64,000 bases of DNA from Arthrobacter sp. H-02-3. GTDB taxonomy: Bacteria; Actinomycetota; Actinomycetes; Actinomycetales; Micrococcaceae. This document shows positions 7,039-15,519 of this stretch, one piece after another. Where the stretch lies: the NCBI RefSeq assembly GCF_003097355.1, contig NZ_PYUI01000022.1:1-64000 (forward strand). Reading direction: 5' to 3'. Position 1 is the first letter of the stretch. The number at the start of each line of letters is the position of its first letter. The position numbers and the translations under genes were made by a program. The notes below the pieces were generated by a model. The model was not told the origin of the DNA. It ran no database searches and was given only the letters and a program-made list of their open reading frames with translations.

Positions 7039-8397
7039 TCAGCCCGGCGTGGAGTGCCCGGCCGCCGGCTCCTGGTCCCCGGGATTGACACGGGGCGCCA
7101 GCTGCTGCCGGAGCCAGGCCATGACCTGCCGCTCCCAGCGCTCCGGATCCACATTCCATTCTTTGGTGTGCCGAGCGGTGTTGAAGGACTCGAACGTGAC
7201 CATCTCGGGATTCTTCTCGGCGAGCTCGGCAGAGGGCCCGTACGGGACGTATTCGTCGTCCACGCTGTGCACAATGAGGGTCGGCGTCCGCAGTTCCACG
7301 GCCCGCGACACCCAGTCCATCGCCTTGAGGTCTACCGGGGCGGCCAGCCCGGTCAGCCGCCGGCCCAGAGGGTGGCTGAGCATCAGTTGCCCGTACCGCC
7401 CCACCGACGACGGGATCCGGTTCAGCTCCGCATGGTGGGCCAGCACGTTGACCCAGTTGATCACGGGGGCGTCCAGGACCATCGCCCGGATCAGCTGCCG
7501 GTGCCGCGAGAGGTCGGCCGTCTGGAGGCAGATCGCGCCGCCCATCGACCAGCCGAACAGGACGACCTCGCGGGCGCCCTGCTCCAAGGCAAAGTCAATG
7601 GCGGCTTCGACGTCGCGCCATTCGGTGGAGCCCAGCCCGTAGCGCCCGTCGCTGGCTGACGGAGCCAGGCCGTCGTTGCGGTAGGAGATCAGCAGACTGG
7701 GCATGCCCAGGTCCCGAGCGGTCCGGACGGCCCTCAGGCCCTCCTGCCGTGAGGCGCCGCGCCCGTGCACCATGATCGCCCAGACGTCCGACACCGTGTC
7801 TTCCGGGGCCGGTACGGCGCGCACCAGCCATGCCGGCGCGGTTCCGCCCTCGACGTCGATCACCACGTCCTCCGCCGAAAGGCCGATGGCGGCCGGATCC
7901 GGATAGGCCGCCCCGCTCCACCAGCCGCGGCGGGCGGTGGAAATGTCCCCGCTGTAGACGGTCTCGACTTCCCGCAGCACGGTGCGTTCGGCCGGCGAGT
8001 AGGAGAGGATCCGGCCGATCCGCGCGTGGCCCCGGCCGCCGTCGAAGAAGAACCCGTACACCCCGTCCACCGTGGCATCCGGGGTAGCGGCCAGGATGAC
8101 CTGCAGCCCACGGCCCTCCCGGATCACGGCCAGCACTTCCTGGTCCGCGTCGCGGAACCTGGCAGGGGTGATGACACGGCGGGCGAAATACAGCGCGAGG
8201 GCGGATGATCCGGCGGCGAGGACGCCCGCAGCGGCGCTGCCTCCGATGATCCCCCCGACCGCCCACTTGGCGCTTCCGGACGGCCCGGCAGCGGCGGATG
8301 GAGCAGGGACCGCTGCAGAGGCTGCGGCAACAGTGGTTGCCGCTCCGCGTGTGGCGGTCCGGGAGAGATCCGGCGGGAGGCGCAAGGAGGATGCCAT
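7039..8397 (-). CDS. Membrane-anchored alpha/beta hydrolase
   Basis: A 452-residue protein with one N-terminal hydrophobic segment (AVGGIIGGSAAAGVLAAGSSALALYF, near residues 45-70), a central beta-rich region, and a C-terminal alpha/beta hydrolase domain. The nucleophile elbow is GWSMGG, the acid is probably Asp in VHSVDDEYVP, and His is in NTARHTKEW. An oxyanion HGRG motif precedes the nucleophile. The substrate is unknown; the domain resembles serine aminopeptidase/acyl-esterase members. ATG at 8397 is preferred because residues encoded upstream of it are not family-like. Confidence 0.75.
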   Translation of the reverse strand: MASSLRLPPDLSRTATRGAATTVAAASAAVPAPSAAAGPSGSAKWAVGGIIGGSAAAGVLAAGSSALALYFARRVITPARFRDADQEVLAVIREGRGLQVILAATPDATVDGVYGFFFDGGRGHARIGRILSYSPAERTVLREVETVYSGDISTARRGWWSGAAYPDPAAIGLSAEDVVIDVEGGTAPAWLVRAVPAPEDTVSDVWAIMVHGRGASRQEGLRAVRTARDLGMPSLLISYRNDGLAPSASDGRYGLGSTEWRDVEAAIDFALEQGAREVVLFGWSMGGAICLQTADLSRHRQLIRAMVLDAPVINWVNVLAHHAELNRIPSSVGRYGQLMLSHPLGRRLTGLAAPVDLKAMDWVSRAVELRTPTLIVHSVDDEYVPYGPSAELAEKNPEMVTFESFNTARHTKEWNVDPERWERQVMAWLRQQLAPRVNPGDQEPAAGHSTPG

Positions 8398-8623
8398 GGC
8401 ACCATTCTGACTGAACGGTCCGACAACGACGGCATTATGGCCCTTCACGAAGAAGGGGGTTACTCCCGCAGCACCGCGCAGGTAGTTCCCCGCCAGTGGG
8501 GACACGGCGGAGCGGACACACGGGCCGGGCCGACACGCGGCGGAGGCACGCCAGCGGGACACGGCATGGTGCGCGCCGGGACAGAACCATGCACGGCGAC
8601 ACGAGCGCGACTAGGCTGGGGTC

Positions 8624-9112
8624 ATGAGTGATCCAATCGTCATTTTGACAGAAGAGCCCCTCGGTGCGGATGACCGCGTCAACATCGAAACCCTGATTGC
8701 GGGCGGCGATGCGCCCCTGCTGATCCTGGTCCCGGCCAATACCGAGCGGCACCTGATGGTGGATTTCCTGGAAAACCTTTCCATGCTCGAAGTTTCCAAA
8801 GCCTTCCGCGAACTGACGGCGCATTCCGACCCCGCCGAGGAGCGGGCCGAAGCCGCCGACACCCTGGCAGCGTCCCTTGCTGCCTTGGCCGGCCTCGGCG
8901 GCGGAGTCTCGGGCGAAATCGTCGAGGGCAAGGCCGTGGATGGCCTGGTCGCCAAGGTCAAGGAACTCAGCGCCGGGCAGGCCGTGGTGATCACCCGCCC
9001 GCACGCTGTCGCCGACACCTTCCACACCGACTGGGCCACCAAGGCACAGGACAAGCTGGGCCTGCCCGTCCTGCATCTGTACGCCGGTTCGGGATTTATC
9101 GGGGACTCCTAA
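8624..9112 (+). CDS. Conserved hypothetical protein, probable alpha/beta fold
   Basis: A soluble, acidic 162-residue protein with alternating predicted strands and helices (DPIVILTEEPL, PLLILVPAN, AVVITRPHAVADTFH, GLPVLHLYAGSGFIG), suggesting a small Rossmann-like fold similar in outline to universal stress proteins. There is no nucleotide-binding G-x-G motif. The start ATG follows GGCTGGGGTC. It sits just upstream of msrB on the same strand, 14 bp apart, so the two are likely co-transcribed. I do not recognise a function. Confidence 0.6.
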   Translation: MSDPIVILTEEPLGADDRVNIETLIAGGDAPLLILVPANTERHLMVDFLENLSMLEVSKAFRELTAHSDPAEERAEAADTLAASLAALAGLGGGVSGEIVEGKAVDGLVAKVKELSAGQAVVITRPHAVADTFHTDWATKAQDKLGLPVLHLYAGSGFIGDS

Positions 9113-9126
9113 GCGTTATTGAGGCT

Positions 9127-9630
9127 ATGAGCATCTTCAAGAACAGGCCCAAACCCATGCCCCTGGCAGTGCCCTCCGCCGAGCCCGACGGCAGCACCGC
9201 CACCACGCCGCTCGAACACAACCAGGTCGAAAAGACGGATGCCCAGTGGCGCGAGGAACTGACCCCTGAGGCGTACCGGGTGCTGCGCCAGGCCGGCACC
9301 GAACGGCCCTACACCGGCGAATACTGGGACACCCACACCCGGGGCGTGTATCAGTGCCGGGCGTGCGGCACCGAGCTCTTCACGAGCAATGAGAAGTTCG
9401 ACTCGCACTGCGGCTGGCCGTCCTTCTGGGCGCCGCTTGCCGACGGCACAGTCCGCTATATCCACGACCGCACCATGGGCATGGACCGGGTGGAAGTCCG
9501 CTGCGCCACGTGCGATTCCCATCTGGGCCACGTGTTCGACGGCGAGGGTTACGGCACCCCCACGGACCAGCGGTACTGCATCAACTCCGTTTCGCTGAAG
9601 CTCGTACCCGCGGACGACGCCGGGAAGTAA
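9127..9630 (+). CDS. msrB: Peptide-methionine (R)-S-oxide reductase MsrB
   Basis: Reduces methionine-R-sulfoxide in oxidatively damaged proteins. It has both zinc-binding CxxC pairs (CRAC and CATC), the FDSHCGWPSFW and HLGHVFDG motifs, and the catalytic Cys in the RYCINS motif near the C-terminus. An extension of about 35 residues precedes the catalytic domain, whose core WREELTPEAYRVLRQAGTERPYTG is typical. It probably shares a transcript with the hypothetical protein upstream. Confidence 0.95.
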   Translation: MSIFKNRPKPMPLAVPSAEPDGSTATTPLEHNQVEKTDAQWREELTPEAYRVLRQAGTERPYTGEYWDTHTRGVYQCRACGTELFTSNEKFDSHCGWPSFWAPLADGTVRYIHDRTMGMDRVEVRCATCDSHLGHVFDGEGYGTPTDQRYCINSVSLKLVPADDAGK

Positions 9631-9703
9631 GCCCGCCTGCCGGGCCCGCCGGTGCCGAAACGCCGCCGGTGGGCCCCGCAGCCCTCCCTCTTCTTCCGCT
9701 GGA

Positions 9704-9736
9704 ACAGTCTTTCAGAATCACTTGCCACAGTCTTTC
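9704..9736. repeat. Direct repeat ACAGTCTTTC x2 upstream of the DUF6421 gene
   Basis: ACAGTCTTTC occurs at 9704-9713 and again at 9727-9736, a spacing of 23 bp or about two helical turns. It lies in an A/T-richer stretch about 100-135 bp before the DUF6421 start. This could be a regulator site; no protein can be named. Confidence 0.4.
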
Positions 9737-9838
9737 TTATGCTCGAGGCAATTTTGCATTAGAGCTGCTGTTTGCTTGCTACGCTCGATTTAGATCCAGC
9801 GACACGCACCACAGCTACTAGAAAGGCGACCGTCGACG

Positions 9839-11248
9839 ATGACCACGACCGCTCTTACCGCCCCCGCCCAGATCACGGCCAGCAACCAGGAATGGCTGCG
9901 GCTCAAGGCTGCCGCCACCGCACTGCAGGCCCTTCAGATCCAGGACGGATCCGTCCCGGAAACCACAGCCCACGAAGCCGCGGCCGGGTACGTCGCAACC
10001 ATCACCGCAGCGATTTCGGCCCTGGCACCGTCCTTCCCGCACGACGCCCGCTACCTTGAACTGCTCGTCACCGACTTCGGCCGCTGGGCCGATGGCGGCT
10101 TTGGCGTGCCGGACTTCCTGGATTCCCTGCAGGCCTTCCAGCCGCAGCAGCACCGCGTCAACGGGCTCCAGCACCTCGTCGTGTTCCCGATGTACACCCA
10201 GAACGGCAGCAGCAACCGCCTGGTCGAGGCCGTGCTGATCGAGGTCATCTGGCCCGAGTTCATCGGCGGCCTGGAACAGGGCGAATACTCCAACAAGCTC
10301 TTCGTCCCGATCCGCTTCCTCGACTTCACGCCGGGCTACAACACCAACTCCGCAGTGCTCTTCCCCGAGACCGTCGCCGTCCGCGAGACCCCCACCTTCA
10401 CGTGGGGCGCGATCTTCGCCGACCGCGAGGCTGCCCGCTTCCGCCGCGTCCTGCGCGCTGCTGCGGACATCACCTCGCTGCAGCTTCCCGACGACGCGGC
10501 AGCACTGCTGGAGGACCAGAAGCTGACGCAGGAAACGTTCGTCATGTGGGACCTGATCCATGACCGCACCCACATGCGCGGCGACCTGCCCTTCGACCCG
10601 TTCATGATCAAGCAGCGCATGCCGTTCTTCCTCTACTCGCTCGAGGAACTGCGCTGCGACCTCACCGCCTTCCGCGAGTCGGTCAAGATCGAGAAGGACG
10701 AGGACGCCGACCCTGAGGCACGCCGTCACGCCAAGCTCGTCCAGTACGCCGTGATCTTCGACCGCATCTTCCGCTTCGCGATCACCGGAACCCGCGTCCG
10801 CAACTACGACGGACTCGGCGGCCAGCTGCTCTTCGCGTGGATGCACCAGCACCACGTCCTGCACTGGACCGACAGCAAGCTCAGCATCGACTGGGACGAA
10901 GTTGCCGACGTCGTGGTTGAACTCGGCGCCCGCATCGAGGAACTGTACTGGCGTTCGATCGACCGTCCGAAGATGGCCCACTGGCTCGCCGCCTACGAAC
11001 TCATCTCCGGCACGGTCACGCCCAACCCGGCGTCGGTCTGGGCCAAGGGTCCGGACGCCCTCCCGCTGGCCGGCCCGCCGCGCGGCCTCACGGACCAGGT
11101 CCTGGACGACGAGTTCCCGCTCTCCATGTTCTACGAGGCCCTCGAGAAGAAGATGCGGCCGGTCATTGAATCCACCGCCGGCATCACGGGGTCTTCTGAC
11201 ACCGGAGAAACCAGCGGCAGCGGCGCCGAGGCCCTGAACGCCGGATGA
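9839..11248 (+). CDS. DUF6421 family protein with zinc-protease-like motifs
   Basis: A 469-residue soluble protein I place in the actinobacterial family DUF6421, function unknown. It has no signal peptide or membrane segment. A conserved-looking core around residues 235-275 contains H241-D-R-T-H245 followed 25 residues later by E270 inside EELRCD. This resembles the HExxH plus downstream Glu arrangement of gluzincin metallopeptidases, and EELRCD resembles EECRAE of dipeptidyl peptidase III, but the general-base Glu is replaced by Asp. The gene overlaps the SDR gene by 4 bp (ATGA). A ribosome-binding GAAAGG precedes the ATG. The peptidase idea is inference. Confidence 0.7.
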   Translation: MTTTALTAPAQITASNQEWLRLKAAATALQALQIQDGSVPETTAHEAAAGYVATITAAISALAPSFPHDARYLELLVTDFGRWADGGFGVPDFLDSLQAFQPQQHRVNGLQHLVVFPMYTQNGSSNRLVEAVLIEVIWPEFIGGLEQGEYSNKLFVPIRFLDFTPGYNTNSAVLFPETVAVRETPTFTWGAIFADREAARFRRVLRAAADITSLQLPDDAAALLEDQKLTQETFVMWDLIHDRTHMRGDLPFDPFMIKQRMPFFLYSLEELRCDLTAFRESVKIEKDEDADPEARRHAKLVQYAVIFDRIFRFAITGTRVRNYDGLGGQLLFAWMHQHHVLHWTDSKLSIDWDEVADVVVELGARIEELYWRSIDRPKMAHWLAAYELISGTVTPNPASVWAKGPDALPLAGPPRGLTDQVLDDEFPLSMFYEALEKKMRPVIESTAGITGSSDTGETSGSGAEALNAG

Positions 11249-12027
11249 GTGCCGGACGCACTTTGAACGTGCTGGTCACGGGGGGCAGCGGGCCGTCGGG
11301 AATCGCGACGGCCCGCGCCCTGCGCGACGCGGGCCATGCGGTCTTCACCGTCGGCTCGGACGCCGCCCGGATCGAGGCCGCCGCTGCCGACGCCGGCAGC
11401 GGCGTCACGCCGCTTGTCTGCGACCTCGCCAGCCTGTCTGACGTCCGCGCCTTGCGGTCGAGCGTCGCGGGCCTGGCAGGAAGCGTCGACGGCGTGATCC
11501 ACCTCGTGGGCGGCTGGCGCGGCGCGAAAGGCATCACGGACCAGAGCGACGAGGACTGGGACTTCCTGGAACGCAACGCCGTCACCACCCTGCGGAACGT
11601 CAGCCGTGTCTTCTTCGATGACCTCGCAGCCTCGGACACCGGGCGCTTCGCCATGGTGTCCTCAACGGCCGTGAGCGCCCCGACGGCCGGCGGCGCCAGC
11701 TACGCCGCGGCCAAGGCCGCAGCCGAAGCCTGGACGCTGGCGGTCGCGGACGGCTTTCGGCGGGCCCGGCCCGCGGCCGACGGCACAGGAAGCACCGAGC
11801 CAGCCGGCCCGGTGCAGCACGCCACCGGCCAAGACAAAACGGGACTGAGCAGCGCCGCCGTCATCTTCGTGGTGAAGGCCCTCGTTGACCCTGCGATGCG
11901 GGCCAAGGCCCCCGAGCGCAAATTCCCCGGCTTCACGGACGTCGCAGACCTGGCGGCTGCCGCCGTCGGGCTCTTCAGCACTCCCGCCGGGGAACTGAAC
12001 GGCCAGCGGTTGCTGCTCAGCCACTGA
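11245..12027 (+). CDS. Short-chain dehydrogenase/reductase
   Basis: Rossmann-fold NAD(P)-dependent oxidoreductase of 260 residues. It has the cofactor motif TGGSGPSG near the N-terminus, the D-L pair in CDLASLSDV, Ser in VSST, and a catalytic Y-x3-K in SYAAAKAAAE. HLVGGW replaces the classical NNAG. It is translationally coupled to the DUF6421 gene (4-bp overlap) and followed 80 bp later by a threonine aldolase-like gene. The substrate cannot be read from sequence. Confidence 0.85.
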   Translation: MSAGRTLNVLVTGGSGPSGIATARALRDAGHAVFTVGSDAARIEAAAADAGSGVTPLVCDLASLSDVRALRSSVAGLAGSVDGVIHLVGGWRGAKGITDQSDEDWDFLERNAVTTLRNVSRVFFDDLAASDTGRFAMVSSTAVSAPTAGGASYAAAKAAAEAWTLAVADGFRRARPAADGTGSTEPAGPVQHATGQDKTGLSSAAVIFVVKALVDPAMRAKAPERKFPGFTDVADLAAAAVGLFSTPAGELNGQRLLLSH

Positions 12028-12035
12028 ACTGCCCC

Positions 12036-12078
12036 CCGGACTTAGCGCCGTCTCCGGACTTAGCGACCGGACTTAGCC
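12036..12078 (+). repeat. Three tandem copies of CCGGACTTAGCG
   Basis: Copies at 12036-12047, 12054-12065 and 12067-12078 (last base changed) fill most of the gap between the SDR and threonine aldolase genes. They may be regulatory or a small slippage-prone expansion. Confidence 0.6.
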
Positions 12079-12107
12079 CTTGCGGGCCGACCTCTTAGAC
12101 TGAAAGC

Positions 12108-13208
12108 GTGAGCAAAGCGATGACCAGCACAGTTGAAACTGCCCCTGCCAGCACTGCGGTGCGGCTCCATGATCCCTCCGTCCGCGGCTTCGCCTCGGAC
12201 AACTACTCCGGCGTGCACCCTGAGGTCCTCGCGGCCCTGGCTGCCGCCAATGAAGGCCATCAGGTCTCCTACGGCGAGGACGAATACACCGCCCGCCTGC
12301 AGAAGCTGATGGAAGACCACTTCGGCGACGGCATCGAGTGCTTCCCCGTTTTCAACGGCACCGGCGCCAACGTCCTGTCCCTGCAGTCGCTGCTGCCGCG
12401 CTGGGGTGCCGTAATCTGCGCCTCCACCGCCCACATCAACATGGACGAGAACGGCGCACCGGAGCGGATCGGCGGCATCAAGCTCCTGCAGGTCCCCACC
12501 ACCGACGGCAAGCTCACGCCTGCCCTGATCGACCAGGAAGCCTGGGGCTGGGGCGATGAGCACCGCGCCCAGCCGCTGGCCGTCTCCATCACCCAGACCA
12601 CCGAACTCGGCACGTGCTACACCCCGGAGGAGGTCCGGGCCATCGCGGAGCATGTCCACTCCAAGGGCATGAAACTGCACATGGACGGCGCCCGGCTGGC
12701 CAACGCCGCCGCGCACCTCGGCGTTCCGCTGCGGGCCTTCACCCGCGATGCCGGCGTGGACATCCTCTCCTTCGGCGGCACCAAGAACGGCCTGCTGTTT
12801 GGCGAGGTTGTCATCGCGCTGAACCCGGATGCCGCCCACGGCCTGATCTACCTGCGCAAGATGAACATGCAGCTGGCCTCGAAGATGCGCTTCATGTCAG
12901 CGCAGTTCATTGCCCTGCTCGAGGGGGATCTGTGGCTGCGGTCGGCCTCGCACGCCAACGCCATGGCCGCCCGGCTGCGCGCCGGCGTCGAGACGATCCC
13001 CGGCGTCACGCTGAGCCAGAAGACCGAGTCCAACGGCGTCTTCGCCATCCTGCCTGCCGGTGTCGCAGACCGGCTGCGTACGTCCTTCCGCTTCTACGAC
13101 TGGAATGAGGCGGCCCGTGAGGTCCGCTGGATGTGCTCCTTCGACACCACCGAGGAAGACGTTGATTCGTTCATTGCGGCCATCAAGCGCGAGCTCGCAG
13201 CTGCCTGA
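12108..13208 (+). CDS. Low-specificity L-threonine aldolase-like PLP enzyme
   Basis: Fold-type I PLP enzyme of the beta-eliminating lyase/threonine aldolase family, which cleaves L-threonine or related beta-hydroxy amino acids to glycine and an aldehyde. Evidence: SDNYSGVHPEVL near the N-terminus, FNGTGANVLSL (phosphate-binding region), HMDGARLANA (Asp193 facing the pyridine nitrogen) and the Schiff-base Lys226 in SFGGTKNG. The 366-residue length is normal. GTG at 12108 is the start used; an ATG four codons later is an alternative. It forms the third gene of the DUF6421-SDR cassette. Confidence 0.88.
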   Translation: MSKAMTSTVETAPASTAVRLHDPSVRGFASDNYSGVHPEVLAALAAANEGHQVSYGEDEYTARLQKLMEDHFGDGIECFPVFNGTGANVLSLQSLLPRWGAVICASTAHINMDENGAPERIGGIKLLQVPTTDGKLTPALIDQEAWGWGDEHRAQPLAVSITQTTELGTCYTPEEVRAIAEHVHSKGMKLHMDGARLANAAAHLGVPLRAFTRDAGVDILSFGGTKNGLLFGEVVIALNPDAAHGLIYLRKMNMQLASKMRFMSAQFIALLEGDLWLRSASHANAMAARLRAGVETIPGVTLSQKTESNGVFAILPAGVADRLRTSFRFYDWNEAAREVRWMCSFDTTEEDVDSFIAAIKRELAAA

Positions 13209-13280
13209 GCCCTGCACTGCTTCCCCTGTCCGGCGGCGAGCCTGCCGGGCAGGGGCACGGCCGTTGCATAATCTTCCAAG

Positions 13281-13925
13281 GTGAGCTCCCTCGATCAGGT
13301 TCCGGCAGATTTCCTCTTCGCCCTGGGGACCCTTCGACAGGCTCGGTGCCGCAGCGAACTTCACCTGGACGAAATTCCCGCGCCGTCACGGCTGGCACCG
13401 TTCGCCGTCGCCCTGGGCGCAGAAGTGATCGGCCCGGGCGAATCCGCCGGCAGCGCGGTCCACGGGCCGGCCGCCGCGGCTTTGGCGCGTGCGTCCGGCA
13501 GCGACGACGTCGAACTCGCCACCGGCCGCTTCATCCTGCTCCACGATCCCGACGGCTCGGCCGTGTGGGACGGGGAGTTCCGGATCGTCACCTACATCCG
13601 CGCCCAGCTGGAACCTGAGATGGGCAACGACGAACTGCTGGGATCGGTGGCGTGGACCTGGCTGGTCGAGGCGCTGGACAACCACCAGGCGCCCTATCGC
13701 TCCGCCGGCGGCACGGCCACGAGGGTGCTCTCAGAGAGCTTTGGAACGTTGTCGGACCGGCCGGATTCGATCGACATCGAACTCCGGGCTTCCTGGACCC
13801 CCGCCACCCCGGACATCACCTCGCACCTGGAGGCGTGGTCAGACATGGTCTGCACCTTCGCCGGGCTGCCGCCCCTGCCCGAGGGTGTCACCCCCCTTCC
13901 CCGGCGCCCCCGCGGACACGCGTGA
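13281..13925 (+). CDS. DUF3000 family protein
   Basis: Actinobacteria-restricted 214-residue protein without a known function. Family features are the DQVPADFLFALGTLRQARCRSELHLDEIPAPSRLAPFAVALGAE-type N-terminus, ATGRFILLHDPDGSAVWDGEFRIVTYIRAQLEPEMG in the middle and LGSVAWTWLVEAL. No membrane segments. It starts with GTG. It precedes RNase D by 61 bp, a pairing I recall from other actinomycetes, so a link to RNA metabolism is possible but unproven. Confidence 0.8.
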   Translation: MSSLDQVPADFLFALGTLRQARCRSELHLDEIPAPSRLAPFAVALGAEVIGPGESAGSAVHGPAAAALARASGSDDVELATGRFILLHDPDGSAVWDGEFRIVTYIRAQLEPEMGNDELLGSVAWTWLVEALDNHQAPYRSAGGTATRVLSESFGTLSDRPDSIDIELRASWTPATPDITSHLEAWSDMVCTFAGLPPLPEGVTPLPRRPRGHA

Positions 13926-13986
13926 GGCGTTTATTCGGCCACGGTCACGGCCTTATACGCCATGTTGTCGGTAAACTGTAGAGACC

Positions 13987-15345
13987 ATGACCCCTCAAAA
14001 TCCGGAAATCAGCACGGCCGGCGCCGTTCACAATACGACAGAGGCCGCTGACACCACAGCCCACATCACGGTGGAAGGCTTCGACAGCCTGGTCCCTGAA
14101 GTGATCGACCTCGACGCCCCCCGTGACGGCGTGCCTCTGGTCATCGAAACCCAGTCCGGACTCGAACGCTGCGCCGCGGCCCTCGCCGCCGGCCACGGGC
14201 CCGCGGGCGTGGATGCGGAACGGGCCTCGGGCTTCCGCTACGGCCAGCGCGCCTTCCTCGTCCAGATCCGGCGCGAAGGCTCCGGGACCTGGTTGATCGA
14301 TCCCGAACCGTTCGGGGACCTGAGCATTATCAATGACGCCCTGCGCGGCGTCGAATGGATCCTGCACGCCGCCAGCCAGGACCTCCCCTGCCTGTCCGAA
14401 CTCGGCATGTGGCCGGACAAGCTCTTTGACACCGAGCTCGCCGCGCGGCTGGCCGGGCTGCCCCGGGTGGGCCTCGCCGCCGTGATCGAACAGCTCCTGG
14501 GCTTCGGTCTGGCCAAGGAACACTCCGCCGCCGACTGGTCCACCCGACCGCTGCCGGAACCTTGGCTGCGATATGCCGCCCTCGACGTCGAAGTCCTCAC
14601 CGAGCTGCGCGAGGAACTCATCGAACTCCTCGTCGCGGACGGCAAGCTGGAGTATGCCGAACAGGAATTCGCCGCCATCCTTGAGGCCGGACAGGCCCCG
14701 CCGCGCGTTGACCCGTGGCGCAAGACCTCCGGGCTGCACCAGATCCGGGACCGCCGCCAGCTGGCCGCGGTCAGGGAGCTGTGGCTGGAGCGCGATTCCC
14801 TGGCCCAGAAGCGCGACGTCGCCCCCGGCCGGCTGATCCCCGACTCCGCCCTCGTCGCCGCCGCCAAGGCCATGCCCACCACGGTCCCGCAACTCCTTGG
14901 CACCAAGGGGTTCCATGGCCGCGCTGCCCAGCGCGAGGCGCCCCGCTGGCTGCGCTGCATCGCTACCGCCAGGGCCCTGGAAGACCTTCCCCCGCTGCAC
15001 CTGCCCACCAACGCTCCCCCGCCGCCGCGCGTCTGGGCGGACAGGGACCCTGAGGCCGCCGCGCGGCTTGCCACGGCCCGCCCCAAGCTTCAGGGCAGGG
15101 CCGAGGAACTGAATCTGCCCGTGGAAAACCTCCTGACGCCTGACTACCTCCGCCGGGTCGCGTGGCGTCCGCCGGCCGAACTCAGCGAGGAAGGCGTGGC
15201 CGAGGAGCTCGCGAACCTCGGAGCACGCCAGTGGCAGATCGAAATCACCGCTCCGCTCATCACCGAGGCCTTCCTGCACCCCGAGCCGCTGCCCGCCAAG
15301 GAGCCGAAAGCCTCCGCGGAGGTGCCATCCGGTTCCGCCGGATAG
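13987..15345 (+). CDS. rnd: Ribonuclease D-like 3'-5' exonuclease with HRDC domain
   Basis: DEDDy-family exoribonuclease that trims tRNA and other stable RNA 3' ends. ExoI is VDAERASGFRY, ExoII is HAASQDLPCL, and ExoIII is YAALDVEVLTEL, which supplies the Tyr and final Asp. An HRDC nucleic-acid-binding domain follows (residues about 235-320, with LWLERDSLAQKRDVAPGRLIPDSAL), then a second helical region. The 452-residue length suits actinobacterial RNase D. The first 40 residues are a low-complexity extension. Confidence 0.88.
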   Translation: MTPQNPEISTAGAVHNTTEAADTTAHITVEGFDSLVPEVIDLDAPRDGVPLVIETQSGLERCAAALAAGHGPAGVDAERASGFRYGQRAFLVQIRREGSGTWLIDPEPFGDLSIINDALRGVEWILHAASQDLPCLSELGMWPDKLFDTELAARLAGLPRVGLAAVIEQLLGFGLAKEHSAADWSTRPLPEPWLRYAALDVEVLTELREELIELLVADGKLEYAEQEFAAILEAGQAPPRVDPWRKTSGLHQIRDRRQLAAVRELWLERDSLAQKRDVAPGRLIPDSALVAAAKAMPTTVPQLLGTKGFHGRAAQREAPRWLRCIATARALEDLPPLHLPTNAPPPPRVWADRDPEAAARLATARPKLQGRAEELNLPVENLLTPDYLRRVAWRPPAELSEEGVAEELANLGARQWQIEITAPLITEAFLHPEPLPAKEPKASAEVPSGSAG

Positions 15346-15397
15346 TCCACCCCTCACGGTAGACCTCGAACGCGGCTCCCCCGCCTCCTTGCCAGCT

Positions 15398-15417
15398 ATG
15401 TTACTGGCGAGTAACAT
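15398..15417. promoter_or_regulatory. Palindromic operator ATGTTACT-GGCG-AGTAACAT
   Basis: Perfect 8-bp inverted repeat with a four-base centre, about 100 bp upstream of the thiolase start and 52 bp past the rnd stop. The length and symmetry fit a TetR-family repressor, the usual regulators of beta-oxidation genes in actinobacteria. No regulator gene is adjacent, so the protein is not identified. Confidence 0.65.
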
Positions 15418-15445
15418 GATGCATGATGTCGCCCGGATTCCTCCT

Positions 15446-15482
15446 GCCTGCGGCAAGGCCTGCACCAGGCCTTGCCGCAGGC
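15446..15482 (+). terminator. Strong 17-bp hairpin between rnd and the beta-oxidation operon
   Basis: Arms 15446-15462 and 15466-15482 are perfectly complementary with a CAC loop and no T-run. It may terminate rnd transcription. If the fadA promoter is at the operator at 15398, it instead lies in the fadA leader, where it could affect readthrough or mRNA stability. Confidence 0.6.
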
Positions 15483-15519
15483 GCGGATCCGGCACCCATG
15501 TCTCAATGAGGAGCACCAC

